Of a DNA stretch of 64,000 bases, positions 49,394 through 59,836 are shown one piece after another; the stretch's first letter is position 1, and the number at the start of each line of letters is the position of its first letter. The stretch spans positions 1-64,000 of the forward strand of contig NZ_BAKJ01000012.1 in the NCBI RefSeq assembly GCF_000614125.1, given 5' to 3'. The position numbers were made by a program, and so were the translations under genes. Under the pieces are notes generated by a model. The model was not told where the DNA came from. It searched no databases and worked only from the letters and a program-made list of their open reading frames with translations. The stretch comes from Bacteroides rodentium JCM 16496. Its GTDB lineage: Bacteria; Bacteroidota; Bacteroidia; Bacteroidales; Bacteroidaceae.

Positions 49394-51899
49394 CTAAAGA
49401 TTCCGTGTAGAAGCCGGAATATGGTCTGTCATCTCTGTGGTTTGATAGTTACCGTCCGTTTCATCGTAAAGCACGGATTGGCTGCCTCGGTAACCGAATG
49501 TGGCAGATTCCGTACTATGCTCCACCATGAGTTTTGGGAGATGGTTGGCATCTAATTCGGCTTCTATCGTCCATCCGTCTATGAGGAATGTATTTCCGTT
49601 TTGGCGGATGGGAGAAACGCCTTTCTCTTTGTCCCTCACTTGCAAGATGGCAAGGAGGCGGGTGGCTTGGCTGTTGCTGATGCGGGCAGTCAGATGCCAT
49701 TGGTTGGGATAGGCGGAACCGGTAATGGCGGGAGGAACTGCAAACTGGTCGGTTTGTGACAAAACCGGATTATTATTGCAGAAGATCCGTGCAACGGCTA
49801 TGAAACCTTTCTCCTCATTGGAGGTACTTACTGTTTGTTCTTCTTCGTTGATATAAAACCGGGTGGGGCTATGCAGCAGCCAATCCCATTTCACCGGTTC
49901 CGAGGCTTCCAGTTCGTCGTAGATGACAACAATGTCGGGATGAAGAATCAGCAGGTGGCGCCGGTACTTTTGTAACGGTGTGTTGCCGAATCCGTTTTCC
50001 GGTGTTTGTGTAATGCCTGCCTGGGCAAAATAGTTTATCCACATAGGGTCATCGCTGATGCCGCAATAGGCATGTGAAGCATCGCCCAAACAGTAGCTGA
50101 TATGGTTTCCACCCATGGCTCTTGCCACGTTACCGTAGCCTTTGGTGGAGTAGGGTTGGCCGATGCCGTTTACTAAAATGGTGTTGTGGGCACGGCTGTG
50201 ACGGTAAGACATCAGGTTGTGGGCATCGGCAAAGTTCTGGTAATAACCGCTGCTGCGATATACGTCTGTTCCTTTATAAAGCAGGTTGAAGGCATTCTGC
50301 TGGCGGTGGTATGGCTGCCCGAACCGAAGGTGCTGGAACGGAACGACAAGGCAAGGCCGTTTTCCGCATCTCCCGGACGGGTTTGTACGGCCACCTCTCC
50401 GATGTCCTTATACCAAGTCAGTTTAGGGGCGTTTTCGGGGAGCGCGGTGGTGTAGGAGCGGTCGGCACACATGCGGTAAAGGCGTAGTTCATAGTCTTGT
50501 TGTAGCTGTGTGAGACATTCGTTGGCATACCAGCCGGCATAGGTATCGTTGGTCTCGCGTGCCAGGTAGTCGGCAAAGGCTGCGGTCAGACGGTTGGGGG
50601 CAGTTGCTTGTTCGCTGCTGTCACCAAAGCCATTGTTTTTCGACGAGGGGGGCAGGCTGTACACCAAGGCACGTCCGGCATTCCGATACCAGGGGTGTTG
50701 CAGGAAGTCCTTGCGGGCAATGTAGGAAAGCAGGGCGGGCATGTAGGCCAGGGTCTTGACGTTGGCATTGAAATATCCGGTTCCGTTGTGCCACAGGCCG
50801 TCACGGTTGAAGCCTCCGGCAGGGGCGCGGGCGGTCCATAGCTCGTAGTAATATTCCAGCATGGGCAGCACTTCGGCAGAGTAGTCCGGATGGTCATGAA
50901 GCAAGAAGGCCGCTTGAAACAGTATGCGCATATTCTGTTGCCAGAAGTGGTTGTCGAAGAGGTGGTTTTCTTGAACGCCGCAATTCTCTTTATAGAAACG
51001 ACGTGCCACGCGCATCATCAGTTCTTCGGATGCAGTGCGTTCAGAGGCGGTCAGCGAGAGTGTAGCAGGTCGTAGGCGGCGGCATGGCAAACGACAATGT
51101 TGGTGGCGGTGAAGTTACTGGCAAACAGCTCGGCATCGGTGGGCGGAGTGGTGGCCAGCATACGCAGCAACTGGTGCAGTTTGTCGGCATAGGCTTCCCG
51201 TTGCAACAGATGATAGGCCTGATAGAGGTAAGTGGCGTGCTGGCGAAGAACTTCGGCGTTGGCATAAGGTGCATGGAAAGTGGCATAGTCGGTATTTAAG
51301 GCGGTGGTTGCACGCGACAGCAGTTGTTTATATTCAGCGTGTGCGGTTGCGTTGCGGCGTGCCTCGTCAATCCGTCCGTTGAGGAAACAGTAGAGGCGGG
51401 GGTAAATGCGGGGTGCATTCTCAAGGAAGGTCTTGAACTCGGGGGTGACGAATATGGGGGTACCGTCTTTCACCTCGAAGCTGTACGTATCGCTCCATGC
51501 ACCGGGAGTGTTGCCGTCGGCAGAGGTAGAACGGAAACGCCAGTACCAGGTGCCGGCATCGAGCGGACGGTGCAGATTGTACAGGCACCATTCCTGCGGT
51601 TCGCTGACGAAAGTGTCGGAAGAGTCGAAACTTTTGGAACTTGAAAGTGAGAATTGCAGTCGTTCACCCTTCTTCATGGTTTGCGGCACTATGAGAGGAG
51701 CCGGATTCAAAAATAGTTCGTTGTCCGCTTTGGGATAAGGGCGGGTGCGTATCTTGTCCTGATAACTGTCGGGATATTCTATGGAGGGTTCCGGTTGTGC
51801 CGGTTCCGGTTCGGGCAGTGAATCGGAGGAGCAGGAACCGCAGAATATCAATATGTTGATGAGAGGGAGGAAGATGTAGGTAATAGAAGATTTCTTCAT
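49394..51899 (-). CDS. Heparinase II/III-type polysaccharide lyase lipoprotein (first)
   Basis: Lipoprotein (CGSCSSD lipobox) with an N-terminal fibronectin-like part, a DUF4962-type alpha/alpha toroid and a C-terminal heparinase II/III beta domain (RAHNTILVNGIGQ, DIVVIYDELEAS). Two breaks at about 51056 and 50300 (one base each) repair to YDLLHSSLTASERTASEE and HTTASQNAFNLLYKG, giving about 836 residues. The segment ENHLFDNHFWQ aligns with NHIAENHIWQ of the second lyase; the acid four residues after the His is Asp here instead of Glu. Such enzymes cut uronic-acid glycans by beta-elimination. Exact PL family not assigned. Confidence 0.82.
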
Positions 51900-51963
51900 G
51901 TTGATACTGCGTGCTTCAAGTGATAAATAAAAGATTCTTTTTGGGGAGGGGAAAGTAAAGAAA

Positions 51964-51990
51964 GCAAGGCCTAAGTAGAGGAGACCTTGC
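51964..51990 (-). terminator. Hairpin between fimbrillin-like and first lyase genes
   Basis: GCAAGGCC (51964-51971) with CCTTGC (51985-51990). A pyrimidine-rich stretch follows on the minus strand. It may attenuate transcription into the lyase gene. Confidence 0.6.
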
Positions 51991-52033
51991 CTTCTGCTAT
52001 AAATGATTAAGGTCGGATTCTATAAAAGTCTGT

Positions 52034-53607
52034 TTATTCAAAAATAGTCAAGAATGGGCGACAGATGATTGATGTCGCTTTGGTACCTTCGCCGGTAACT
52101 ACTGCTTGGGTTCCTTTGGCGGTTCCATCTGTCATAAGTTGCATAACGGAGATGTTGCCGTTGTCGTTGATGGTGCTGGAAGCGTAATTTACAGCTGCAA
52201 TCGGTTCTCTGTCGAATAACTTGCCGTTTTCGTGTGCAAATTCCGGTAATGCTTTGAATTCGGCACTGCCGGTGGCTGCTGCGTTATCTATTTTAAAAAG
52301 CATACCTGTAAAATATTTCAGTTGGTCGAACGTAGGGATATACCATCCGCTCAAGTTTGCACCGGTCAAGCTGTGCTCGCTTGTCCAGGTGTTGTAAGTA
52401 GTGGTGAACGCTTTGTCGCTGCCGATGCCGGTCAGGAGCGCTTCAGTGGTTTGCGTGCCGTTTGTCGGATTGGTGGGCATGTTGAAAGTAAGCGTTTCAC
52501 CGGCTGCAATGATTGCTTGGCGGCCTGCTGTGGCATTTGAAACGGCAACCGCATAGCCTTTGATGGTTTTCGCCTGAAGTGTTTCCGGATAATTGGCGGG
52601 CAGGTCATTGTTCAAGGCTTCCGTAGCGAATACAATTGCTACTGCTTTACTTGCATCCGTCACTACTTCACCTGCTGCATTGATGTAGCTGCCCACTTTA
52701 ATGGCTGTCGGGTCAACCGGTTCATTGTCATTGATGAATTTGTCATCAAAGGAAATGTTGACTTCTACCGTGTTATCTACCGGAACTTCGGGAATATCAA
52801 TGTTGCCAATCATGTTATCATCAGTAGGCAAGGTCGTTTTTGCCTGGAATGTAACGGGTGTTGTGCCTTCTGCACCGCTGAGGGTAATTGGCAAAGTGAG
52901 CGATGCGGCCGTGCTTGTAACGGAGGCAAAGGTGTAGAAATAGGCCCATTCTCCGGTCTCGGTATTATTCATGTCAGCTGCTTCCAGTCTGATTGATTTG
53001 GTTGCAGCAGTAGTCTTGTTTAATATGTTGTAGCTGTCGGGTACATCAAAACTACCAATTGCAATTTTAGTATATTGGCCGAATTCTTCTGTGTTCGTGG
53101 AACCTACCACAATCTTGTTGAAGGGACGTTTCAGAGAAACACTGGTTGTTCCCTTTTGAATTACACCGCAGAAAGCATCGCCGGCAGCCGTAAACATGGT
53201 GTTCTTGTTACTTTTATAACTGATGGCGGGAAGGCTGATGTCGTGTAGATATAGTCTCCTTCTGCTGTAGCGGCTGTCGCATAGTCCGCCCAGAAAACTA
53301 CCGAGTATTCTGCGGCTGGTTCTGCAAATGAGAAAGTGACGTTGTCACCTGTTACTTCCGTAACCTGTTTCATGCCCTCGCCTGTAATGGCATTCCCGTC
53401 AGCATCCACCACCTGCATGATGCAGCGGCGCACTTTTCCATCTACTACCGGCATGGCGCGTGTTGAGGCACCTTCGCCCGGCATACCTACCATAATGGTT
53501 ACTTTACCATTGCTCCCGTTGTTCTCGGAAACGATTTCTTCTTGGCTGCAAGAAGCGAACAGCATGATGAATGCTGCCATCACTGAATACAAAAAGTTCT
53601 TTTTCAT
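52034..53607 (-). CDS. Fimbrillin-like surface lipoprotein with DUF6562-like start
   Basis: Lipobox LFASCSQEE. The first ~150 residues (TIMVGMPGEGASTRAMPV, VRRCIMQVVDADGN, EYSVVFWADYATA) look like the DUF6562 group. The remaining beta-rich part, ending GWYIPTFDQLKYFTG, resembles fimbrillin-family proteins. A break at about 53242 (one base short) repairs to YIYTDISLPAISYKSNKNTM, giving about 524 residues. It is threonine- and alanine-rich and has no enzyme motif. It is probably a surface structural or glycan-binding subunit. Operon partner of the next two upstream genes. Confidence 0.68.
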
Positions 53608-53652
53608 GTCTTTGTTAGATTGAGGATTAATATTTATTTTATTGTTTTTTTC

Positions 53653-54657
53653 TTATAAGGGCTTGATATCCACATCCAAATCCACTTCACCGTCGTAGTC
53701 CGGGTCAAAGTCGATGCCATTACCGGATGTCTCAGTCAGGAATGCGCCTTTGACGGTGCTGTTTTTCTCCCGGGTGCAGGGAATGCGCAGTACATTGTTT
53801 GCCACTGTCACACTTTTCTCATCTACTATCTCTATTTCCACGGGTATGTAAGTAACCTCTTCGCCTGCCGCAACAAACACGTAGTCCAATCCTAATGTCA
53901 ATTCTGTGGCGCCTTCTGCGGGCAGGGTGAATACTTTGGAATATTGCATATACATCAATGAATGCTTGGGTATGTCATCCAGTGCATTATACCCTACGCT
54001 CAGATAGTTGCTGTATTTGATGCGGGCGGTGAACTGCGTCCCGTTGATTTCTCCCTTTGCCGCTTTGCGCAAGAAGGAGGCTACATCGTTGGCGATAAGT
54101 TCATATCGTGCCACGGGGCGGGCCAACTCAACATTTACGGGAACTTCCGCATTCCATTGGTCACGATAGTTGCTCAAATCTACGGGTACACTGGCCGCAA
54201 AGGCATCTTTGTATTCCGTGTTTCCGGTGTGCGACGCATGGGCGGGAATCAGCGGCACCAGGCTTTCGGTATCGTAATAAAGGTCTTCATTCTGTGCGTC
54301 GGCTTTCACATAGTCGCTCCACACCACCAATTGGTAGTTGCGCGCATGGAGCTGCATGCTGACCGGAAGTGAAAGGCGGGTACGGTCGGTTATCTCTTCC
54401 ATAATCACCTGGCGCTTTACCGGCCGGCGGTTCAAGTAGGCTTCTACAATGAAACGGTGCAGATAGTCACTGTTGTTGCTCGTAACACGCGGAGCGCTCT
54501 TCTCGCTCAGGTTGATGTTCAGCGCAAGGTTGGCGGTTAGAGTTACGGTGGTGGGATCTACTCCCGTCTCTCCGTCAGCAGTCAGTTCCGGTTCTTCGTG
54601 GAGTTGGCAACCGCACAAGAAGGCGGTCCACATCCATATAAGTAATATCTTTTTCAT
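53653..54657 (-). CDS. DUF6562-like / FimB-type surface lipoprotein
   Basis: 334 residues, intact. Lipobox LCGCQLH. It has repeated beta structure (RFIVEAYLNRRPVKRQ, YQLVVWSDYVKADAQNED, LARPVARYELIANDV, GLDYVFVAAGEEVTYIPVE). The YxLVVWxDY and RPxARYxxxxxD patterns match the N-terminal part of the protein at 52034-53607 and the DUF6562/Mfa2-like anchors of Bacteroides fimbriae. It ends in an acidic tail (DFDPDYDGEVDLDVD). No enzyme motif seen; role inferred as surface assembly or anchoring. Confidence 0.68.
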   Translation of the reverse strand: MKKILLIWMWTAFLCGCQLHEEPELTADGETGVDPTTVTLTANLALNINLSEKSAPRVTSNNSDYLHRFIVEAYLNRRPVKRQVIMEEITDRTRLSLPVSMQLHARNYQLVVWSDYVKADAQNEDLYYDTESLVPLIPAHASHTGNTEYKDAFAASVPVDLSNYRDQWNAEVPVNVELARPVARYELIANDVASFLRKAAKGEINGTQFTARIKYSNYLSVGYNALDDIPKHSLMYMQYSKVFTLPAEGATELTLGLDYVFVAAGEEVTYIPVEIEIVDEKSVTVANNVLRIPCTREKNSTVKGAFLTETSGNGIDFDPDYDGEVDLDVDIKPL

Positions 54658-54672
54658 GGTTTTTCTGATTGA

Positions 54673-55473
54673 TTATAGTCTATACACCAATGACAATCCT
54701 AATCGGGTAATGCCCCAATAATGGCGGATGCGGGTGTTGAGTTGTGCACCGTTGTCTATATTATAATAGGTATTGTATTTCATGTTGGCATATCCGGCTC
54801 CGAGGTTGAACTCGGCTCCCCAATGCGTTCCGAAGTTCATCTTGTAGCCGTAGCTCAGTCCGGCACCCGATAAAGGTCGGCCTTCGTCCTGGTAGCGGTT
54901 CTCCTTCCAGCGTGCATTGAACCATGCCACGTGGGCGTGTACGCCAAAGAAGTGTCCTTTACCTGGAACTTGAAGCCACCAGCGTCCTTCGGGTTGGAAG
55001 CCCACCATGCGCACAGAACGGCGGTTGCTTTGGTCACTGAAGTTGAGCATCACGGGAAAGTCAACCGAAATCTTGTCGCTTACCTGCACTTCCAAGGCTA
55101 AGTTCTTTATATCCACTGCCAACATGGGTACATTTGTTTTCAAGGTCCAGTAGCGTGCTGAGGCGGCTTTTATTGTAGGAACTTTCTTGGCTGCTGCCTT
55201 TGCGGTTGTCTTCTTGGCTCTTGCCTTCTTCTTGTTCTTCACTTGCTCGGTAGACTGTTTTTTGCCGGAAGCGACTTTCTTGTCGTTCTGCCTCTGTTTA
55301 CCTGCGAAAGAGGTTGCCTTTGCCTGCGGCTTGTAAACCGTCTCTTCCTTATTGGCTGAAGTCTGTCTCACGGGATTCTTCCTGACCTCTTGTGAGTAGG
55401 CTGCAAGCAATATGAACGAGCAAAGGATAAAAGCACCTACTTTATATAACACATCTTTCATGGTCGTATTCAT
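54673..55473 (-). CDS. DUF3575-like outer-membrane beta-barrel protein
   Basis: 266 residues, intact. Signal peptide (ends near AAYSQE), then a very basic lysine/alanine linker (about residues 30-100), then a beta-barrel domain like DUF3575 (YWTLKTNVPMLAVDIKNLAL, GFQPEGRWWLQVPGKGHFFG, GAGLSYGYKMNFGTHWG, TRLGLSLVYRL). DUF3575 proteins accompany Mfa/Fim-type fimbrial operons in Bacteroidales, which supports reading this gene with the two downstream lipoproteins as one surface-structure cassette. Its ATG lies two bases after the stop codon of the second lyase. Confidence 0.75.
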   Translation of the reverse strand: MNTTMKDVLYKVGAFILCSFILLAAYSQEVRKNPVRQTSANKEETVYKPQAKATSFAGKQRQNDKKVASGKKQSTEQVKNKKKARAKKTTAKAAAKKVPTIKAASARYWTLKTNVPMLAVDIKNLALEVQVSDKISVDFPVMLNFSDQSNRRSVRMVGFQPEGRWWLQVPGKGHFFGVHAHVAWFNARWKENRYQDEGRPLSGAGLSYGYKMNFGTHWGAEFNLGAGYANMKYNTYYNIDNGAQLNTRIRHYWGITRLGLSLVYRL

Positions 55474-55475
55474 TA

Positions 55476-58075
55476 TTAAATTTCCAATTCGGGCATTTTA
55501 TCCTTCAATGTGGTTTCATAGCCATCTTCCTGTACCACGGTTGCATCTCCCTTGTAATTGATATTCACAGTCTCCTTCATACTGCGGATGAAGAACGAAG
55601 GGGCGCCTTCTGCTTCCAGATTTACTTTAATCATCCAGCCACCTGCCTTGATACGTCCGTCGGGCAGTATCTCAGGTGCTTTGGCTGGGTGCTTCACGGC
55701 GTGCGTGTTGATGATGGTAGCAAAGCGATATACCTTCGACTTCTCGGAAATGGCAGTGAAGTGCCAATGATTGTCGTACTTCTTGAAGTTACCCTTGTCA
55801 TCGGCACGCAGCCAGTTTTCTGCCGGAACAAAAAACTTGTCGGTAGTTTTGGTCTGCAATGGCCCCGTAGAGAAAAGGTAGGCATCAGAAGCACCACCGC
55901 CGTTGGTGGCTTGGATATGTATATAATGTTTGTCTGTCTTGTCCACAGTCATGGGTTTGGCAACGGTATGCAGCAGGTAGCTCCATGTTATGGGTTCAGC
56001 GGCTTCCAATTCGTCGTAGATGAAGATGTAGCCCGTATTGCCCAAGTGGACGATATGACGGCGGAAGGTCTTCAAGGGTACGTCATCCCAACCGTTCTCG
56101 GGCGTGTAGTGTACGTCGGACTGTGCACCGCGTTTCAACCAAAGCGGTGAAATCACTTTACCGTAAGCGTTGGAGCATCGCCCAAGACGTATCCTATTTT
56201 ATCACTTACATAATAGCGGGGAATCCAGCCGTAACCCTCCGTACCGATGCGTTGTCCCATGCCGTTCACCATAATGGTATTGTGGGCACGTGTGCCTCGG
56301 TGGCAAATCATGCTGTGGACGTCAGTGAACTCGATGTGATGCCCGCTGCTGTAGAATAAGGGCTTTCCGCCGAAGAAGGTGTTGAAAGCATTCTGGTTGG
56401 CTAGTGCGTGCGAGGTGCTACCATAGGGGCTACTGCGGAAACTCCACATGGCATTGCTGCCCACACGGTCCCAATTGGTCTGGAAGGAGGCGAGGCCGGT
56501 TGCGGGGAATACGTAGCCGGCGGGCAGGGCTGTCAGTCCCGGTCCTTCGGGTAAAGGTTTGTCACATTGCAGGCGAAACCAGGTGAGGTCGCCGGCTTTG
56601 CTTAGTACGGCTTTTTTCAGGTAGTCGGGCTGTGCTTTCAGAGTGCGGCGTACGAAGTCGGTGGCATAGGTGTTGCCGGTCAATCGTGCCAATGCGTCCA
56701 AATATCCGATGCGGATGCTGTTGGGGCGCACTGTTGTTTGGTGTGAACTCCCGTTACCGCCTGATTTGGAGAAGGGCGGTTGCTGGAAGATAGTGTACAT
56801 CACGTTGCCTTGATACCAGGGGTCGGCAAAGAAATCAAATCCCGTGAGGCGGGTATAGAGATAAGGTACTTCTATCAGTGTGCGGGTGTTTACAGTGAAG
56901 TAGGCGTCGCCGTTGTGCCAGCCGCCGTCCTTGTTCAGTCCGGGGAAGCGTGCCAACCATACGTTGTAGCAGTAATCCACCCAGGTATCTGCATCAGGCA
57001 GGTCACCGTAGGTGCTGAAGGCTGCCATAGTGAGGATACGTAGTGTCATTTGCCAGATGTGGTTTTCGGCAATGTGGTTCTCCATGTAGTTGTGGAAGTG
57101 GTGGTACATATCATTGCCTTTATCCTTGATGGAGGCAAGCAACTGTTGCTTTTGTGTGTCGGTCAGCAGTTCATGGCAAGAGTCGTACAACATGGAGCAA
57201 AGGGAGAGGAGGGTAGAGGCGTTGAAGTCCCCCTTCACGTTCTTATCCTTGTCCCAGTCCATCATGGTAAACACGCGTTTGATGGCCTCATCGGCGTAGC
57301 GGCGGTTTTGGGTCAGTAGCCAGGCACGTATCAAAGATTCGGTATTGGCCTCTTCGCGGTCGATGATGCGACGGCTCTCGCGGGTGAGGTAAGAGTTTAT
57401 CTGCATTTTGTTTCTCAAGTTCTTTACCTGTGAGGTGTTGATGTCTTTCACACTTTTCATGGGAGTCTGAAGAGTCTTGTCGGCACGCTCCAGATACCAT
57501 TGCTGTTCTATTTTGCTTTGGCTTTCCTTTACAAACGTATTCCAATGGTTTTGGTCCACCAATACACGCGGATGGGTACCGGGTACTTTGGCAAGTACCT
57601 CTTTCAATGAAGGAGGGCAGAACTTGTCAGGGTTATTCCCTACGGTGAATTGCAGCACTTTGCTCCATTGTGGCTGTCCGTCTTTCACGTAGGCGTATTG
57701 CCAATACCAGACACCGGGTGTCAGAGGTTTCTCGGGGTTATAGAATGGCCAGCGGGTCTCTGCCGTCACTGCACTCTTCTTGAATTCCACGTCTTGCGCA
57801 TAACGTATCTTATAGGCGAGCTTGTTTTTGTCTATCTTCTTGGCTTCACTCTCAAAGCCGTCCATGGGAGCACCTTCCTGCCGGGCTTCTGCAGGTAGGG
57901 GCCATTGAAAGGAAACGGAACGGTCATCCACCGTAGCCTTGTCCAGAGGATTGGGTGTCATGCGCGTCTCGTGCATAAGGGTAGGCTCAGTCAGCTTGAT
58001 GACTGACTGGCCTTGAACGTTTACGGTTGAAAGGGCAACCGTGACTGTCAGTACAGATGCTAAAACATTTTTCAT
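55476..58075 (-). CDS. Heparinase II/III-type polysaccharide lyase (second)
   Basis: Signal peptide (ends near NVQGQS), fibronectin-like N-terminal domain (~50-150), DUF4962-type toroid (~160-500) and heparinase II/III C-terminal domain. NHIAENHIWQ and RAHNTIMVNGMGQ fit the His/Glu pair and the second His used by Pedobacter heparinase II (His202, Glu205, His406), by my alignment. One break at about 56175 (one base short) repairs to GDASNAYGKVISPLWLKRG; about 866 residues. The start at 58075 is set by the minus-7 box at 58105-58112. It should cleave a glucuronate- or iduronate-containing glycan in the periplasm. Confidence 0.85.
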
Positions 58076-58104
58076 GGTTATTCGATGTCTTGGTTTTTCT
58101 GTGG

Positions 58105-58195
58105 CAAAGATATGGGGCAGCAATGAAACCGACTTACTCGAATGTTTTTTCCTTTATCACATTTGATGAATTCTAATGAATCGTGTCCTAAATAT
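58105..58195 (-). promoter_or_regulatory. Second lyase promoter with candidate HTCS site
   Basis: Minus-7 TATCTTTG at 58105-58112. At 58183-58195 the minus strand reads ATATTTAGGACAC, matching the GH88-upstream ATATTAGGACAC. The distance to the minus-7 box is about one helical turn longer than at GH88. Confidence 0.55.
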
Positions 58196-58235
58196 GTCTA
58201 AGCTGCCTCCTAAAAATGTGCAGAATTTGTAGTAC

Positions 58236-59594
58236 TTACCTGGGAATGAAGCGTGTTGGAGAGTATTTACCCGGTGTGGGATGCTTTTTCATCCACTCCA
58301 AAAGCAGGGCGCGATGTTGCTTGATGACCTCTTTATATTGTCTTTCGACGGCAAGGTTGCGCATTTCGCCACGGTCGGTCTTCATGTCGTACAGCATCTC
58401 TCGGTTCTTGCCGGCTTCGTACAGTACATATTTATAATCAGGTGTGCGTACCATCCAACCGCATGTGCCTCCGGTCTGTGCAAAAAGGGTTTCGGTCACT
58501 ACGTAGGACTGATGCTCTTTTAGGGAATCGCCGCTTTCCACAAGAGAACGATAACTGATTCCTTGTACCCCTTGGGGAACTTCAGCACCGGCCCAATCGC
58601 AGATGCTGGGCATTAAGTCAGTACCATTGTTGATGAGCTGGGGTAGTACTTTGCCGGCATGTTTGCTGCGGGGCAGGCAGACAATGAAGGGTACGTTCAC
58701 CACCTCTTCGTATAGTACGGTTTTCTGGTTCCAATGATGTGCGGCGGCGCCGTCGCCATGGTCGGAAGTGAAGATAATAACCGTATTTTTCCAAAGGTTC
58801 TGTTTGTCTATTTCAGCAATGATTTTTCCGATTTCGGCATCTACGGTTTCCACCAGGCGGTAGTAAGCGTTGAGGTAGCGGCGCCAATCGTCGGGCGTGT
58901 AACTTTGTGTGGGATAGAGGCGGTAGCTACGGCTTCTTTCATAGGCAAGCACGTCAGCATCGTAGGGGGCAATGTTGAAGTTGGCGGGTAGATTGGGGCA
59001 ATCTTCCAAGGCAGGTTCTTCGATGGCAGCGAAGGGTGTGTTTTGCTTGCGCGCGTATTCGCAGATATTATGCGGGTTGTCGAAGGAAGCTACTAAGAAG
59101 AAAGGCTTGTTGTGCTTGCGCTGCAGGAAAGAAACGGCGGCTTCGGCCAGCCCGAAATCGTTATGTCCATGTAGATTCTCGAACCCGAAAGCATGCTTCT
59201 CTGGCAGAGAGTTGGTGTTGACATGCCACTTGCCGGCATAGGCTGTTTCATATCCGGCTTGTTCCATCAAAATACCCAAAGTACGGGTGCGCAAAGAGTC
59301 TGGCATCGGTATCTCGTTTTCGGCCATACCAATCTCTGCGGGAGTATGCCCCGTGAACATGGAGGCACGTGAAGGACCACTTAAAGGAAGTGAGCAGTAA
59401 GCATTGGTGAAGCGTACGCCACGGGCAGCCAGCTTATCCATATTCGGAGTGTTGACGTACATGTTTCCGGCACAGCTCATGGCAGTGGCTGTCTGTTGGT
59501 CGGTCATGATGTAAATGATATTGGGGCGTTCCTGGGCTAATAATGCTGCTGGAAGAACAGCTCCTAAAGTCAGAGTGGATTTCAGGTTTTTCAT
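58236..59594 (-). CDS. S1-family sulfatase (serine-type)
   Basis: About 452 residues, intact, with signal peptide (ends at LLAQE). Arylsulfatase fold: RPNIIYIMTDQQ metal site, formylglycine motif SGPSR with Ser72 (serine type, so it needs the anaerobic maturase anSME, not in this window), GKWHVNT, and FTSDHGDGAAAHHWNQK. The S1 subfamily was not determined. It removes sulfate from the oligosaccharides handled by the lyases and GH88. Start at 59594 chosen because the minus-7 box at 59621-59628 lies inside the longer frame from 59648. Confidence 0.88.
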   Translation of the reverse strand: MKNLKSTLTLGAVLPAALLAQERPNIIYIMTDQQTATAMSCAGNMYVNTPNMDKLAARGVRFTNAYCSLPLSGPSRASMFTGHTPAEIGMAENEIPMPDSLRTRTLGILMEQAGYETAYAGKWHVNTNSLPEKHAFGFENLHGHNDFGLAEAAVSFLQRKHNKPFFLVASFDNPHNICEYARKQNTPFAAIEEPALEDCPNLPANFNIAPYDADVLAYERSRSYRLYPTQSYTPDDWRRYLNAYYRLVETVDAEIGKIIAEIDKQNLWKNTVIIFTSDHGDGAAAHHWNQKTVLYEEVVNVPFIVCLPRSKHAGKVLPQLINNGTDLMPSICDWAGAEVPQGVQGISYRSLVESGDSLKEHQSYVVTETLFAQTGGTCGWMVRTPDYKYVLYEAGKNREMLYDMKTDRGEMRNLAVERQYKEVIKQHRALLLEWMKKHPTPGKYSPTRFIPR

Positions 59595-59620
59595 CTTGTA
59601 ATTATTGCTTTTGTTTGTTG

Positions 59621-59628
59621 CAAAGCTA
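59621..59628 (-). promoter_or_regulatory. Sulfatase minus-7 box
   Basis: TAGCTTTG on the minus strand fits TAnnTTTG and lies 27 bases before the ATG. Confidence 0.55.
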
Positions 59629-59783
59629 CGCTTTTTTCTGATAACCATTTTTCTTCCATGTTTTTATTCTGAGGATGATTGTTTATAAGACTTCTACATT
59701 TGTGCAAGCATAGGCTAAATTTGTTTTAAAGCAGCGGCATGCCGTCTTGTTACGCGATGATACCGTCACTTTATGCGAATAAA

Positions 59784-59815
59784 TTTGCTTCTGTTTCCGG
59801 TTTGCATTACTTTTG
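59784..59815 (+). promoter_or_regulatory. topB promoter
   Basis: Minus-33 TTTG (59784-59787) and minus-7 TACTTTTG (59808-59815), spacer 20 bases, 21 bases before the topB start codon. Confidence 0.7.
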
Positions 59816-59836
59816 TTTCCCTAAACATAGGATTGA

